Part shown: in pieces, positions 1-6,679 of the stretch
Layout: each line of letters opens with the position of its first letter
How positions within the stretch are numbered: the first letter of the stretch is position 1
NCBI GenBank assembly: GCA_027451565.1
Contig: DAIDJC010000167.1
Span: 1 to 7,515, forward strand
Direction of reading: 5' to 3'
DNA: 7,515 nucleotides
From: Limisphaerales bacterium
Lineage (GTDB): Bacteria; Verrucomicrobiota; Verrucomicrobiia; Limisphaerales; UBA11358
Program-made: the position numbers and the translations under genes
The notes under the pieces: model-generated
Database searches by the model: none
The model's input: the letters and a program-made list of their open reading frames with translations, nothing else
Told to the model about the DNA's origin: nothing

Positions 1-780
1 ATGGCGCGGCGACCATTGATATTAATCACACCCAGCATTGAGAGCCAAGGGGTGGAGTTTCAGGATTTATCCAGCAGTTTATCACTTCGTTACGAGTGGG
101 CGGTGGAAGCGGCAGGAGGTTTGCCGATGGTGGCTCCGGCCACGACCGATGAAGGCGTGCTGGCGGAGGCGTTGGCGCATGCGGACGGGTTGCTCCTGAC
201 CGGAGGAGACGACATCAACCCACGGCTTTACGATGGTTGCCATGAAAAAAAACCCTCCCGAAAAGCACTGGCCACGGTGGGTCAAACCCCGGATGGCGGC
301 GCGCGGGACCTGCGGGAACTGGTGTTGATACGGGAAGGGTTCCGGCAGAAAAAAGCGATGCTGGCGATATGCCGGGGGCACCAGATGCTGCAAGTGGCGT
401 TTGGGGGCCCCCTTGTGGTGGACATTCGCCAGCAGGTGAAAGGCGCCTTGAACCACCAGCGGATGGACCGGCCCCTGGAGGCGGTGCATGAAGCGCAGTT
501 GACACCCGGGTCTTTACTGTCCAAAATTTGCCGGTCACAAGTCTTGGGCGTGAACAGCACGCATCATCAGGCAGTTGTCAAACCGGTCTGGCCCCTGGTG
601 GCAAGCGCAGTGAGCCGGGATGGCGTTGTGGAGGCCATGGAATTGGGTTTGGACCCTGGCCTGCCATTTTTTCTGAGTGTGCAATTTCACCCAGAGCGGC
701 TGGTGGAACGGAACGGGCGCCATCTGGAGATATTTGAAAGATTTGTGGCAGCGAGCAGAGGAACCATTAAACAAACATGA
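1..780 (+). CDS. Gamma-glutamyl-GABA hydrolase family protein (peptidase C26, class I glutamine amidotransferase fold)
   Basis: This is a predicted cytoplasmic hydrolase of the PuuD-like family, which cleaves gamma-glutamyl amide bonds such as that in gamma-glutamyl-GABA during putrescine breakdown. The 259 residues match the usual family length. Visible motifs are GGDDINP at residues 68-74, the nucleophile elbow ICRGHQ with Cys124, NSTHHQAV at 185-192, and SVQFHPE, which supplies His230 and Glu232 of the Cys-His-Glu triad. There is no signal peptide or membrane segment. The ATG lies at the first base of the window, so its ribosome binding site cannot be seen; the N-terminus (MARRPLILITPS) looks like a natural family start. 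The stop codon overlaps the start of the response regulator by four bases, implying co-transcription and translational coupling. The family is clear, but the true substrate is not: no other putrescine or GABA gene is in view, and related proteins act on other gamma-glutamyl compounds. Confidence 0.88.
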   Translation: MARRPLILITPSIESQGVEFQDLSSSLSLRYEWAVEAAGGLPMVAPATTDEGVLAEALAHADGLLLTGGDDINPRLYDGCHEKKPSRKALATVGQTPDGGARDLRELVLIREGFRQKKAMLAICRGHQMLQVAFGGPLVVDIRQQVKGALNHQRMDRPLEAVHEAQLTPGSLLSKICRSQVLGVNSTHHQAVVKPVWPLVASAVSRDGVVEAMELGLDPGLPFFLSVQFHPERLVERNGRHLEIFERFVAASRGTIKQT

Positions 781-2120
781 AAGGCAAAATTCTCATCGTT
801 GACGACGAGCCGCATTTGCGACAGCTCCTCAGAACCATTCTTGAGGCGGAATACAACATCACGGAGGCGGAAAACGGGGCGGCCTTGCAAAAGGCGCTTT
901 TGCAGGACCCCGCCGACGTGGTTTTGCTGGATCTAAAGCTGCCGGATGCAAACGGCCTGGATCTTCTTCCGGCGATCAAGAAAACCTGGCCCGAGACCGA
1001 GGTGATTGTGTTGACCGGCGAAGCCACGTTTGAGGCCGCCGTGTCCGCCACCAAACGCGGGGCGTACCATTTCATCAACAAACCATTTGACCCGCAAGTT
1101 CTGGAGGTGACGGTGGAGCGGGCGGTGGAAAACCGCCAGCAGAAGGAGGAGAACAATTCCCTGCGCCGGGCGCTCTCCACCATGAGCGGCGGATCCGCCC
1201 CGGTGTTCCAAAGCCCGGTCATTCAAAATGTGGTGCGAACCATTGAACGCGTGGCGCCAAGCGACGTGACCATCCTGATCACCGGCGAGAGCGGGTCTGG
1301 CAAGGAAGTGATTGCGGACCTGATCCACAGCCTGAGCACGCGCGCCAAAAACCGCATTGTGAAGGTGAATTGCGCCGCGCTCCCCCGCGAACTGATCGAG
1401 AGTGAATTGTTCGGCTCCAAAAAGGGGGCATTCACGGGTTCCAACGCGGATCGTGACGGCCTGTTCCGGCAAGCCGAGGGGGGAACGTTGTTTTTGGATG
1501 AAATTTCCGAGATGCCCATAGATACGCAGAGCAAGTTGCTGCGCGTCCTGCAGGACCAGGAAGTGCGCCCGGTGGGCGGAACCACCAGTTACAAGACCAA
1601 CTGCCGCATCATCGCAGCCACGAACCGCAAGCCCGAGGAAGCGATCAAGGACGGCAAACTGCGCGAAGACCTGTTTTACCGGATCAGCGCCATTTCGGTC
1701 TATCTGCCACCCTTGAGGGAGCGGCGCGATGACATTCCACCGCTTGCGAACTCGTTTTTAAGGCGGTACGCCGCCCAGGCCAACCGAACGCTGAGAGGCT
1801 TCACACCCCAAGCCGTCGAACGGCTGACCTCGTTTGACTGGCCCGGGAATGTCCGCCAGCTTCAAAATGAGATTCAACGCGCCGTTCTTTTATCCGAGGG
1901 GCCCGAGGTCAATGTCACGGACCTGTCCATCAGCGAGGTCAAATTTATTCCCACCGAGGGCCATGACACCGGGTTCACACTGTTGGAGGGCGTGGAGCGC
2001 AATGCCATCATTCAAATGCTCAAGGAAACCACGGGAAACAAGCTTGAGACCGCCAAACGCCTTGGGATAGGGCGGCAAACCCTCTACAACAAGATCAAAG
2101 CCTACGGCATCGAGACCTGA
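777..2120 (+). CDS. Sigma-54-dependent response regulator, NtrC family
   Basis: This is a 447-residue transcriptional activator that would be phosphorylated by a partner histidine kinase and then use ATP hydrolysis to open sigma-54 RNA polymerase complexes. The receiver domain covers about residues 4-118, with acidic pocket Asp9-Asp10, phospho-acceptor Asp52 (LLDLKLPD), Thr80 and Lys102. The AAA+ domain (about 142-370) has Walker A GESGSGKE at 170-177, the sigma-54 contact loop at 217-222, Walker B LFLDE ending in Asp241-Glu242, and the REDLFYRI arginine-finger region. The C-terminus (about 405-447) is a Fis-type helix-turn-helix. The sigma-54 loop reads GAFTGS instead of the usual GAFTGA. 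The ATG overlaps the upstream stop as ATGA; a purine-rich AGAGGA lies at 757-762, too far (14 bases) for an ideal ribosome binding site, so coupling to the upstream gene is likely. No partner kinase is in the window, so the signal and target genes are unknown. Confidence 0.95.
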   Translation: MKGKILIVDDEPHLRQLLRTILEAEYNITEAENGAALQKALLQDPADVVLLDLKLPDANGLDLLPAIKKTWPETEVIVLTGEATFEAAVSATKRGAYHFINKPFDPQVLEVTVERAVENRQQKEENNSLRRALSTMSGGSAPVFQSPVIQNVVRTIERVAPSDVTILITGESGSGKEVIADLIHSLSTRAKNRIVKVNCAALPRELIESELFGSKKGAFTGSNADRDGLFRQAEGGTLFLDEISEMPIDTQSKLLRVLQDQEVRPVGGTTSYKTNCRIIAATNRKPEEAIKDGKLREDLFYRISAISVYLPPLRERRDDIPPLANSFLRRYAAQANRTLRGFTPQAVERLTSFDWPGNVRQLQNEIQRAVLLSEGPEVNVTDLSISEVKFIPTEGHDTGFTLLEGVERNAIIQMLKETTGNKLETAKRLGIGRQTLYNKIKAYGIET

Positions 2121-2144
2121 GGCAAACCCTTGTAATCGTGCCCT

Positions 2145-2179
2145 TGCCTGGCAAATCCCCTTCAATGGGAAGCCAGCCA
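2145..2179 (+). terminator. Weak hairpin just after the response regulator
   Basis: Twenty-four bases after the regulator stop codon, CTGGC (2148-2152) pairs with GCCAG (2172-2176), and an inner TCCC (2156-2159) pairs with GGGA (2167-2170). A further TG/CA pair lies outside a mismatch. The structure is bulged and has no T-run after it, so it is not a standard Rho-independent terminator. It may be a transcript-end stem or a chance structure. Confidence 0.25.
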
Positions 2180-2213
2180 TGGCATGGTCCTGGTCATTGC
2201 ACCACCTCACGCC

Positions 2214-2284
2214 AAAAAATCAGCGGACAGAACCCACCACCGCCATTTGTCCCATTGAAAGCGGGGGATGGAGATGCGGTGGGT
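2214..2284 (-). terminator. Possible terminator for the M3 peptidase gene
   Basis: Read on the minus strand downstream of the peptidase stop, ACCCACCGC (2276-2284) can pair with the segment at 2232-2243, with a three-base bulge. A second, alternative stem is GGACA/TGTCC (2225-2229 with 2248-2252). A run of six T residues (2214-2219) follows about 6-12 bases past the stems. The large loop and gap before the T-run make this a weak terminator candidate, but it sits where one is expected between convergent genes. Confidence 0.3.
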
Positions 2285-2335
2285 CGGACAGGTTATCAAA
2301 ACATTCTGCGCGCCGGGAAGATGCCGGATGCCATT

Positions 2336-4072
2336 TCAGGCCCCATCCAGTTTTTCAAGTTCAGCGCGCGTGAACTGGATCAGGGGCCGTATAAAATCCT
2401 TGTCAAATTGAAACCGGCAGCCGGCTCGGGCAAAAAGTTCAGGTAGCGGACGGGATCCGCCCAAGGCGAGCGCTTGTTTGTAGGATTTGACCGCATCCAG
2501 CCGGTTTTTTCGTGAATTGACCCAAACCTGAATCGCGCCCAATTGAGCAATGCCATACTCCACGTAGTAAAACGGGTGGATAAAGATATGCAACTGGCGG
2601 TGCCATGAATTGGCTCGCGCCTCCGGGTAGCCAGACCAATCCACCATCCCGCCAAACCGGTCCATCAAGCCAAGGTAAGCCTGGCGGCGCTCATCCAAAG
2701 AGTGGTTGGGATGGGTATAAATCCAGTGCTGGAAGGCGTCCACGGTGGCCATCCACGGAAAAAATCCAATCACGCCCTCCAAATGAACTTTCCGGGCACG
2801 ACGGGCGTCCTGGGGAGAATAGAATTCCTCCAGAAACTCGTTCCCCAGAAGTTCCATGGCCATGGATGCCACCTCGCAAAACTCAATGGGGGCGTTGCGG
2901 TAGGAATAAAGGTCCTCATGCCGCACAGCCTGCGCGTGAAAAGCATGCCCCGCTTCATGCAGAAGCGTTTCCACATCCCTTTGCAAACCCACCGCATTCA
3001 TGAAAATAAAGGGATGGCGAGACTCAGAAAGGTTGGATTGGTAACCCCCCGGCGCCTTGCCCTTTCGGTTTTCCAAATCCAGAAGATTGAGATCGCGCAT
3101 CTCCTGGAAATGGGCGGCAAGCGCCGGGTCCACATGTTGAAATATCCTGCCGGCGCGTTCCAGAAGCTCGGAGGCATTGGTGAAAGGTTTCAAGGCGGCG
3201 CGGTTGAGGGGATCCACTCCCAGGTCCCAGGGACGCAGGGAATCCACCCTCAACTGTTTGCGGCGCTGCTCCTGAAGCTGGCGCACCACGGGAACCATTT
3301 CCCGTTCCACCGCATCATGAAAAGCCTCGCAATCGGCCGGCCCATAATCGAAGCGGCCTTTTTGGCGAAAGGCAAAATCACGATAATTGGGGAATCCCGC
3401 GCGGGTGGCAATTTGATGGCGGATGTTAAGCAGTTTTTGAAAAAGCTCCTCGCATTGCGCGGCATCCTGCAGTCGGCGCTCCGAAACCAATTCCCAGGCT
3501 TGCTGGCGCAAGGCGCGGTCCGGCTCCTCCAAATAACGGCTCATCTGGACCAAAGTTTGCTCGCGGCCCTGAAACTGGACCGTTTGCGCGCCCATTAATT
3601 TCTGGTATTGCTGGCTGAGGCGGGCCTCCTCTGTTTCAAGCTCCACATTCTCGGGGCGAAACAAGCTGACATGGTTCAGAATATCCCGGTCCAGCACCTC
3701 GTACCTGGCCTTGGGCAGATTTTTTCTCTGGGGATGCTCCACATAAATTTTTTCGAGTGCAAACTGCGCGGGTTTGATTTGCGGCTCCACGTTCTCAATG
3801 AAATGCAAGTAAGCCTGCTCGGCTTCGGGCAGGTCGGTATGGCAAGTCATGGCAATGTAACGCCGCGACGATTCCTCATCCAGCGCCGCCCCAAGCTCGC
3901 TCCAATCCAGGAGCCACCGCTCAAGAGCCTGCGCATCCTGAACCCCTGCCGCTTTTTTTGCCAGGGCGTCATACAAGGGCTTGATTTGAGACCAATCACC
4001 AAGGTCCACACCTGAAGGAATGAAAGACCGTGGCCGGGCGGGCGCCAGCGCGCCAAAGGGCAATAAATTCAT
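2336..4072 (-). CDS. M3 family oligoendopeptidase (PepF-like zinc metallopeptidase)
   Basis: This is a 578-residue soluble zinc peptidase predicted to cut short peptides in the cytoplasm, as in peptide recycling. The zinc site is HEAGH at residues 372-376, with Glu373 as catalytic base and His372 and His376 as ligands. Glu400 in the following CEVAS segment is the likely third ligand, at the spacing seen in thimet-type enzymes. The C-terminal HPFYY segment near 499-503 supplies the His/Tyr residues that this family uses around the substrate. The N-terminal two-thirds is largely helical, as expected for the M3 fold, and the length fits bacterial oligoendopeptidases. There is no signal peptide. 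The ATG at 4072 is the only reasonable early ATG; the preceding bases carry no good Shine-Dalgarno sequence. It lies 120 bases downstream of the copper ATPase on the same strand and converges with the response regulator. The peptide substrate cannot be told from sequence. Confidence 0.93.
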   Translation of the reverse strand: MNLLPFGALAPARPRSFIPSGVDLGDWSQIKPLYDALAKKAAGVQDAQALERWLLDWSELGAALDEESSRRYIAMTCHTDLPEAEQAYLHFIENVEPQIKPAQFALEKIYVEHPQRKNLPKARYEVLDRDILNHVSLFRPENVELETEEARLSQQYQKLMGAQTVQFQGREQTLVQMSRYLEEPDRALRQQAWELVSERRLQDAAQCEELFQKLLNIRHQIATRAGFPNYRDFAFRQKGRFDYGPADCEAFHDAVEREMVPVVRQLQEQRRKQLRVDSLRPWDLGVDPLNRAALKPFTNASELLERAGRIFQHVDPALAAHFQEMRDLNLLDLENRKGKAPGGYQSNLSESRHPFIFMNAVGLQRDVETLLHEAGHAFHAQAVRHEDLYSYRNAPIEFCEVASMAMELLGNEFLEEFYSPQDARRARKVHLEGVIGFFPWMATVDAFQHWIYTHPNHSLDERRQAYLGLMDRFGGMVDWSGYPEARANSWHRQLHIFIHPFYYVEYGIAQLGAIQVWVNSRKNRLDAVKSYKQALALGGSRPLPELFARAGCRFQFDKDFIRPLIQFTRAELEKLDGA

Positions 4073-4103
4073 GCCCGAAGTCTAGTGCAGCATCCCTTAA
4101 AAA

Positions 4104-4136
4104 ACTATACATTTGCGGATTGGATTTTGGATTCAA
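4104..4136 (-). promoter_or_regulatory. Candidate promoter of the M3 peptidase gene
   Basis: On the minus strand a good -10 match, TATAGT (4104-4109), lies about 32 bases before the peptidase ATG. The best -35-like box is TTGAAT (4131-4136), but the 21-base spacer is longer than the normal 16-18. The rest of the 120-base gap shows no clear terminator for the upstream ATPase, so read-through from that gene is also possible. Confidence 0.35.
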
Positions 4137-4192
4137 CCACGGCACGAGCAACAATCGCGCATGCCCCCCAAATGAGGCCGACTGCCCTGGAT

Positions 4193-6541
4193 TTACTTTG
4201 TAGCTGGAACAGGCTGCGGGGAAGATCGCAGAAGCCGGAGGGCATTGCCCAGGACCAGCAGGTCGGAAGCACCCATGGCCACGGCACACACCACCGGGCT
4301 GAGAAATCCCAAGGCGGCAAGCGGAATGGAGAGGGCATTGTAGAAAAAGGCCCAAAAAAGGTTCTGCTTGATGATTCGCAACGCAAATCTGGAAATGTGG
4401 AGGCATTCCATGACGGCGCTCAATTGCGGGGTGAGCAGCACAATATCCGCAGCCTCCCTGGCCAGGTCTGAGGCCTTGGTGACAGCGATGCCCAGGTCTG
4501 CCTGGGCCAACGCTGGGGCATCATTGATGCCATCCCCCACAAATGCCACCCGCTCGCCCTGCTCTTGGAGTCGGGCGATAAACCCGGCCTTGGCATCCGG
4601 ACGCATCCCGGCCATGACCTCATCCGGCTTCAGGCCAATGCCCGAAGCAATGGCCCGGGCAGCAGCCTGGTGGTCCCCCGTCAGCAACCGGAGCTTGAAA
4701 GAGCGCTGCCTCAACGCGGCCAGCACTGCTGCGGCATCGGGCTTAACCTGATCCCGCACCGCAAATGCGGCCAGGATTTGGTGGTTCCTGGCCAAACCAA
4801 TCAGGGTGGCCCCCGTGGCAAGGTGCACTTCCGCAAAGGCACGGATTTGTTCAAGATTGACCGTCTCCTGTTCCAACCAGGCAATGGAGCCCATCTGAAA
4901 CAGGTCCCCGGTTGAAGACAAGGCCTGGACTCCGTTGCCCCTTAATTCACGCCATTCATCCAAAACCACGGTATCCGTGGACAAATCCGCCAGGGCCTTG
5001 CTAATGGGATGCAGGGAAGGCCGTGCCAAACTGGCGGCCAGCGCCATCACTGGACCGGATGGCTGGCCAAGGCACTCGTGGGCCAGCACCTTGGGAATTC
5101 CACGGGTTAATGTTCCAGTTTTGTCAAATACCACCGTGGTTATATTCCCTGCTTTTTCCAGAGCCACGCCATCGCGAATAAGGATGCCGTGACGAGCTGC
5201 CGCATTGGCTGCGGCCATGATGGCTGCGGGCGTGGCCAGTCCCATGGCACAGGGACAAGCCACGATCAGGACACCCGCGGCGATGATCCAGCCCGCGAGC
5301 GGGCCCGACGGCGGCCGGGCATGCCAGAGAAACCCGGCCAACCCGTCATGAACGTGGCTGAGCAGGGATGGATCAAAGGCCCATAATAAACCCGACACCG
5401 CCGCAAAACCCACAACCCAGGGAACAAAAATGCTGCTCACCCTGTCACCCAGGCGTTGAATCCGCGCGCGACTGGTTTGGGCTCGTTGCACGGCCTCGAT
5501 GACATGTGATAATGCGGTGGCTTGCCCGGTGGCTTGGACCTGCACCACCAACCTGCCATCCAAATTCAAAGTGCCGGTGTAAACCGGGCTGTTCACCACT
5601 TTTTCCGCCGGCAAGGATTCGCCGGTGATCATGGATTCATCCACTGCAGAAGAACCCGCGCAAACCTTGCCATCCACCGGCACCCGCTCGCCTGGAGACA
5701 GCGCCACCCGGTCCCCCTCCTTGAGTTCAGACACCGGAACCACAACCTCCGCCGGGGGGGTTGGTTCTGCTTGTTTTGGGCCCGAAAAGCGGACCTTTCG
5801 CAAATCAAACCCGCCACTCCCGGAAAGGTCATTGGTCTCTCCAGCCAGCGACCCGGGCTGGTGGGCCAGTTTGCGCGCGGTGGGCGGTGCCAGGGCCAGC
5901 AAGGCTTTCAAAGTGGCGCCGGCTTTTTCTCCCACGCGCGATTCAAGCCAATGCCCCAGGGACACAAGGGAAATAATGGCCGATGATTCCATGAAAAAAA
6001 GATGCCCTCCCGGGTAGGCCAGAAGAGTCCATGCGCTGGAACCGAACGCCACAGTGGATCCCAAGGCCACCAAAGTATCCATGTTGGACATGCCCGCCTG
6101 AAGCTGGCGCCAGGCCCCGCGATAGAAATTAAAGCCGCAAAACAACTGGACCGTCCCAGCCAGGAAAAATTCCATCCACCGAAAAGCAGACTGCTGATCC
6201 AAGCCGCCCCCCCACTCAACAGCCATGAGTATCACGGTGACACCCAGCCCCAGCAAAAGCCTCCAATCCCATTGCAACCCACCGTCCGCAGGGGTCACCT
6301 GTTGATCAGGAATTTCCCGGGCAGGAAAGCCGCACCGATCCAGCGCCTGAAGCGCGGCCGCCACATTTTTGTGCTCCGCATCCTGCCAGCGCACCGCAAC
6401 GGACTTTTGGGAGAGCGACACCATGGCGCTGCGCACGCCGGGCGTGGATTGGAGCGCTTCCGTCACCTTGCGCGCGCAATGATTGCACGTCATGTCCTGA
6501 ACTTGAAGCGTGGTGGTGGCGGTATTTGAATCCATACCCAT
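4193..6541 (-). CDS. copA: Copper-translocating P-type ATPase (P1B-1 type, CopA-like)
   Basis: This is a membrane pump predicted to export Cu(I) from the cytoplasm using ATP. From the ATG at 6541 it has 782 residues. One heavy-metal-associated domain at the N-terminus carries MTCNHC (Cys19, Cys22). Membrane segments lie near 93-110, 122-140, 155-175, 180-198, 371-389, 416-440, 726-743 and 745-765. Other motifs are TGES (306-309), the CPC metal site (429-431), DKTGT with phospho-acceptor Asp473, the nucleotide-binding HP pair (511-512), and GDGINDAP (669-676). Tyr734-Asn735 fits the copper TM7 signature, but TM8 has M-G-A-S-D where copper pumps usually have M-x-x-S-S. The actuator domain holds an extra 35-40 residues (about 226-263). 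The frame stays open to an ATG at 6739, but that extension is unlike the family and overlaps the divergent gene, so the start is set at 6541; ATG 6535 is equally possible. No copper regulator or chaperone is adjacent. Confidence 0.93.
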   Translation of the reverse strand: MGMDSNTATTTLQVQDMTCNHCARKVTEALQSTPGVRSAMVSLSQKSVAVRWQDAEHKNVAAALQALDRCGFPAREIPDQQVTPADGGLQWDWRLLLGLGVTVILMAVEWGGGLDQQSAFRWMEFFLAGTVQLFCGFNFYRGAWRQLQAGMSNMDTLVALGSTVAFGSSAWTLLAYPGGHLFFMESSAIISLVSLGHWLESRVGEKAGATLKALLALAPPTARKLAHQPGSLAGETNDLSGSGGFDLRKVRFSGPKQAEPTPPAEVVVPVSELKEGDRVALSPGERVPVDGKVCAGSSAVDESMITGESLPAEKVVNSPVYTGTLNLDGRLVVQVQATGQATALSHVIEAVQRAQTSRARIQRLGDRVSSIFVPWVVGFAAVSGLLWAFDPSLLSHVHDGLAGFLWHARPPSGPLAGWIIAAGVLIVACPCAMGLATPAAIMAAANAAARHGILIRDGVALEKAGNITTVVFDKTGTLTRGIPKVLAHECLGQPSGPVMALAASLARPSLHPISKALADLSTDTVVLDEWRELRGNGVQALSSTGDLFQMGSIAWLEQETVNLEQIRAFAEVHLATGATLIGLARNHQILAAFAVRDQVKPDAAAVLAALRQRSFKLRLLTGDHQAAARAIASGIGLKPDEVMAGMRPDAKAGFIARLQEQGERVAFVGDGINDAPALAQADLGIAVTKASDLAREAADIVLLTPQLSAVMECLHISRFALRIIKQNLFWAFFYNALSIPLAALGFLSPVVCAVAMGASDLLVLGNALRLLRSSPQPVPATK

Positions 6542-6573
6542 TTGAACATTGCCACGAATTTGAACCCTTTCAA
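6541..6573. repeat. Short repeats at the copper ATPase start
   Basis: TTTGAAC occurs twice, at 6541-6547 and 6559-6565, 18 bases apart. The second copy forms part of a small inverted repeat, TTGAA-CCCT-TTCAA (6560-6573), ending about 19 bases upstream of the ATPase ATG. This could be an operator, but it does not match the CopY, CueR or CsoR sites I know, and repeats this short can arise by chance. Confidence 0.2.
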
Positions 6574-6640
6574 CCCAAAACAAAGATGCCGGCAACAGCC
6601 TTGGGGGCTTGCTCTCCGCCAAGAACCCGCCCCTGATGGG

Positions 6641-6669
6641 TGGACATGCTGCGGTCGCTGGTTTATAAC
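6641..6669 (+). promoter_or_regulatory. Sigma-70-type promoter for the radical SAM gene
   Basis: TGGACA (6641-6646) matches the -35 consensus at five of six bases. An exact 17-base spacer follows, then TATAAC (6664-6669), also five of six to the -10 consensus. Transcription would begin around 6676-6677, only three or four bases before the ATG at 6680. It is the best promoter match in the window and sits in the divergent gap. No ribosome binding site can fit in such a short leader, so translation would be near-leaderless if this ATG is used. Confidence 0.6.
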
Positions 6670-6679
6670 AAATGCGCGC

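Noticed and set aside
2185..2201. Sigma-54-like promoter TGGTCC...TTGCA on the plus strand after the response regulator
   Set aside because: The GG-to-GC spacing is 11 bases instead of the required 10, and no plus-strand gene follows.
2138..2446. Plus-strand open frames of about 100 and 64 codons in the convergent spacer
   Set aside because: They have no recognisable motif or clear ribosome binding site, and they run into the 3' end of the peptidase gene on the other strand.
2853..2866. Perfect 14-base palindrome TCCATGGCCATGGA
   Set aside because: It lies inside the peptidase gene and is explained by codons for the conserved S-M-A-M-E segment; no role as a binding site is suggested.
2702..3598. 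A 298-codon open frame on the plus strand antisense to the M3 peptidase
   Set aside because: The minus-strand frame carries a full set of M3 motifs. The antisense translation has no recognisable domain and is the type of shadow frame expected in GC-rich coding DNA.
5522..6017. Plus-strand open frames of 154 and 130 codons antisense to the copper ATPase
   Set aside because: They overlap coding sequence for conserved ATPase domains and show no domain features; both are shadow frames.
6608..6624. Minus-strand sigma-54-like TGGCGG...AAGCC before the ATPase
   Set aside because: The GG-N10-GC spacing fits, but the -12 box lacks the TTGC core, so the match is too weak to claim control by the nearby regulator class.
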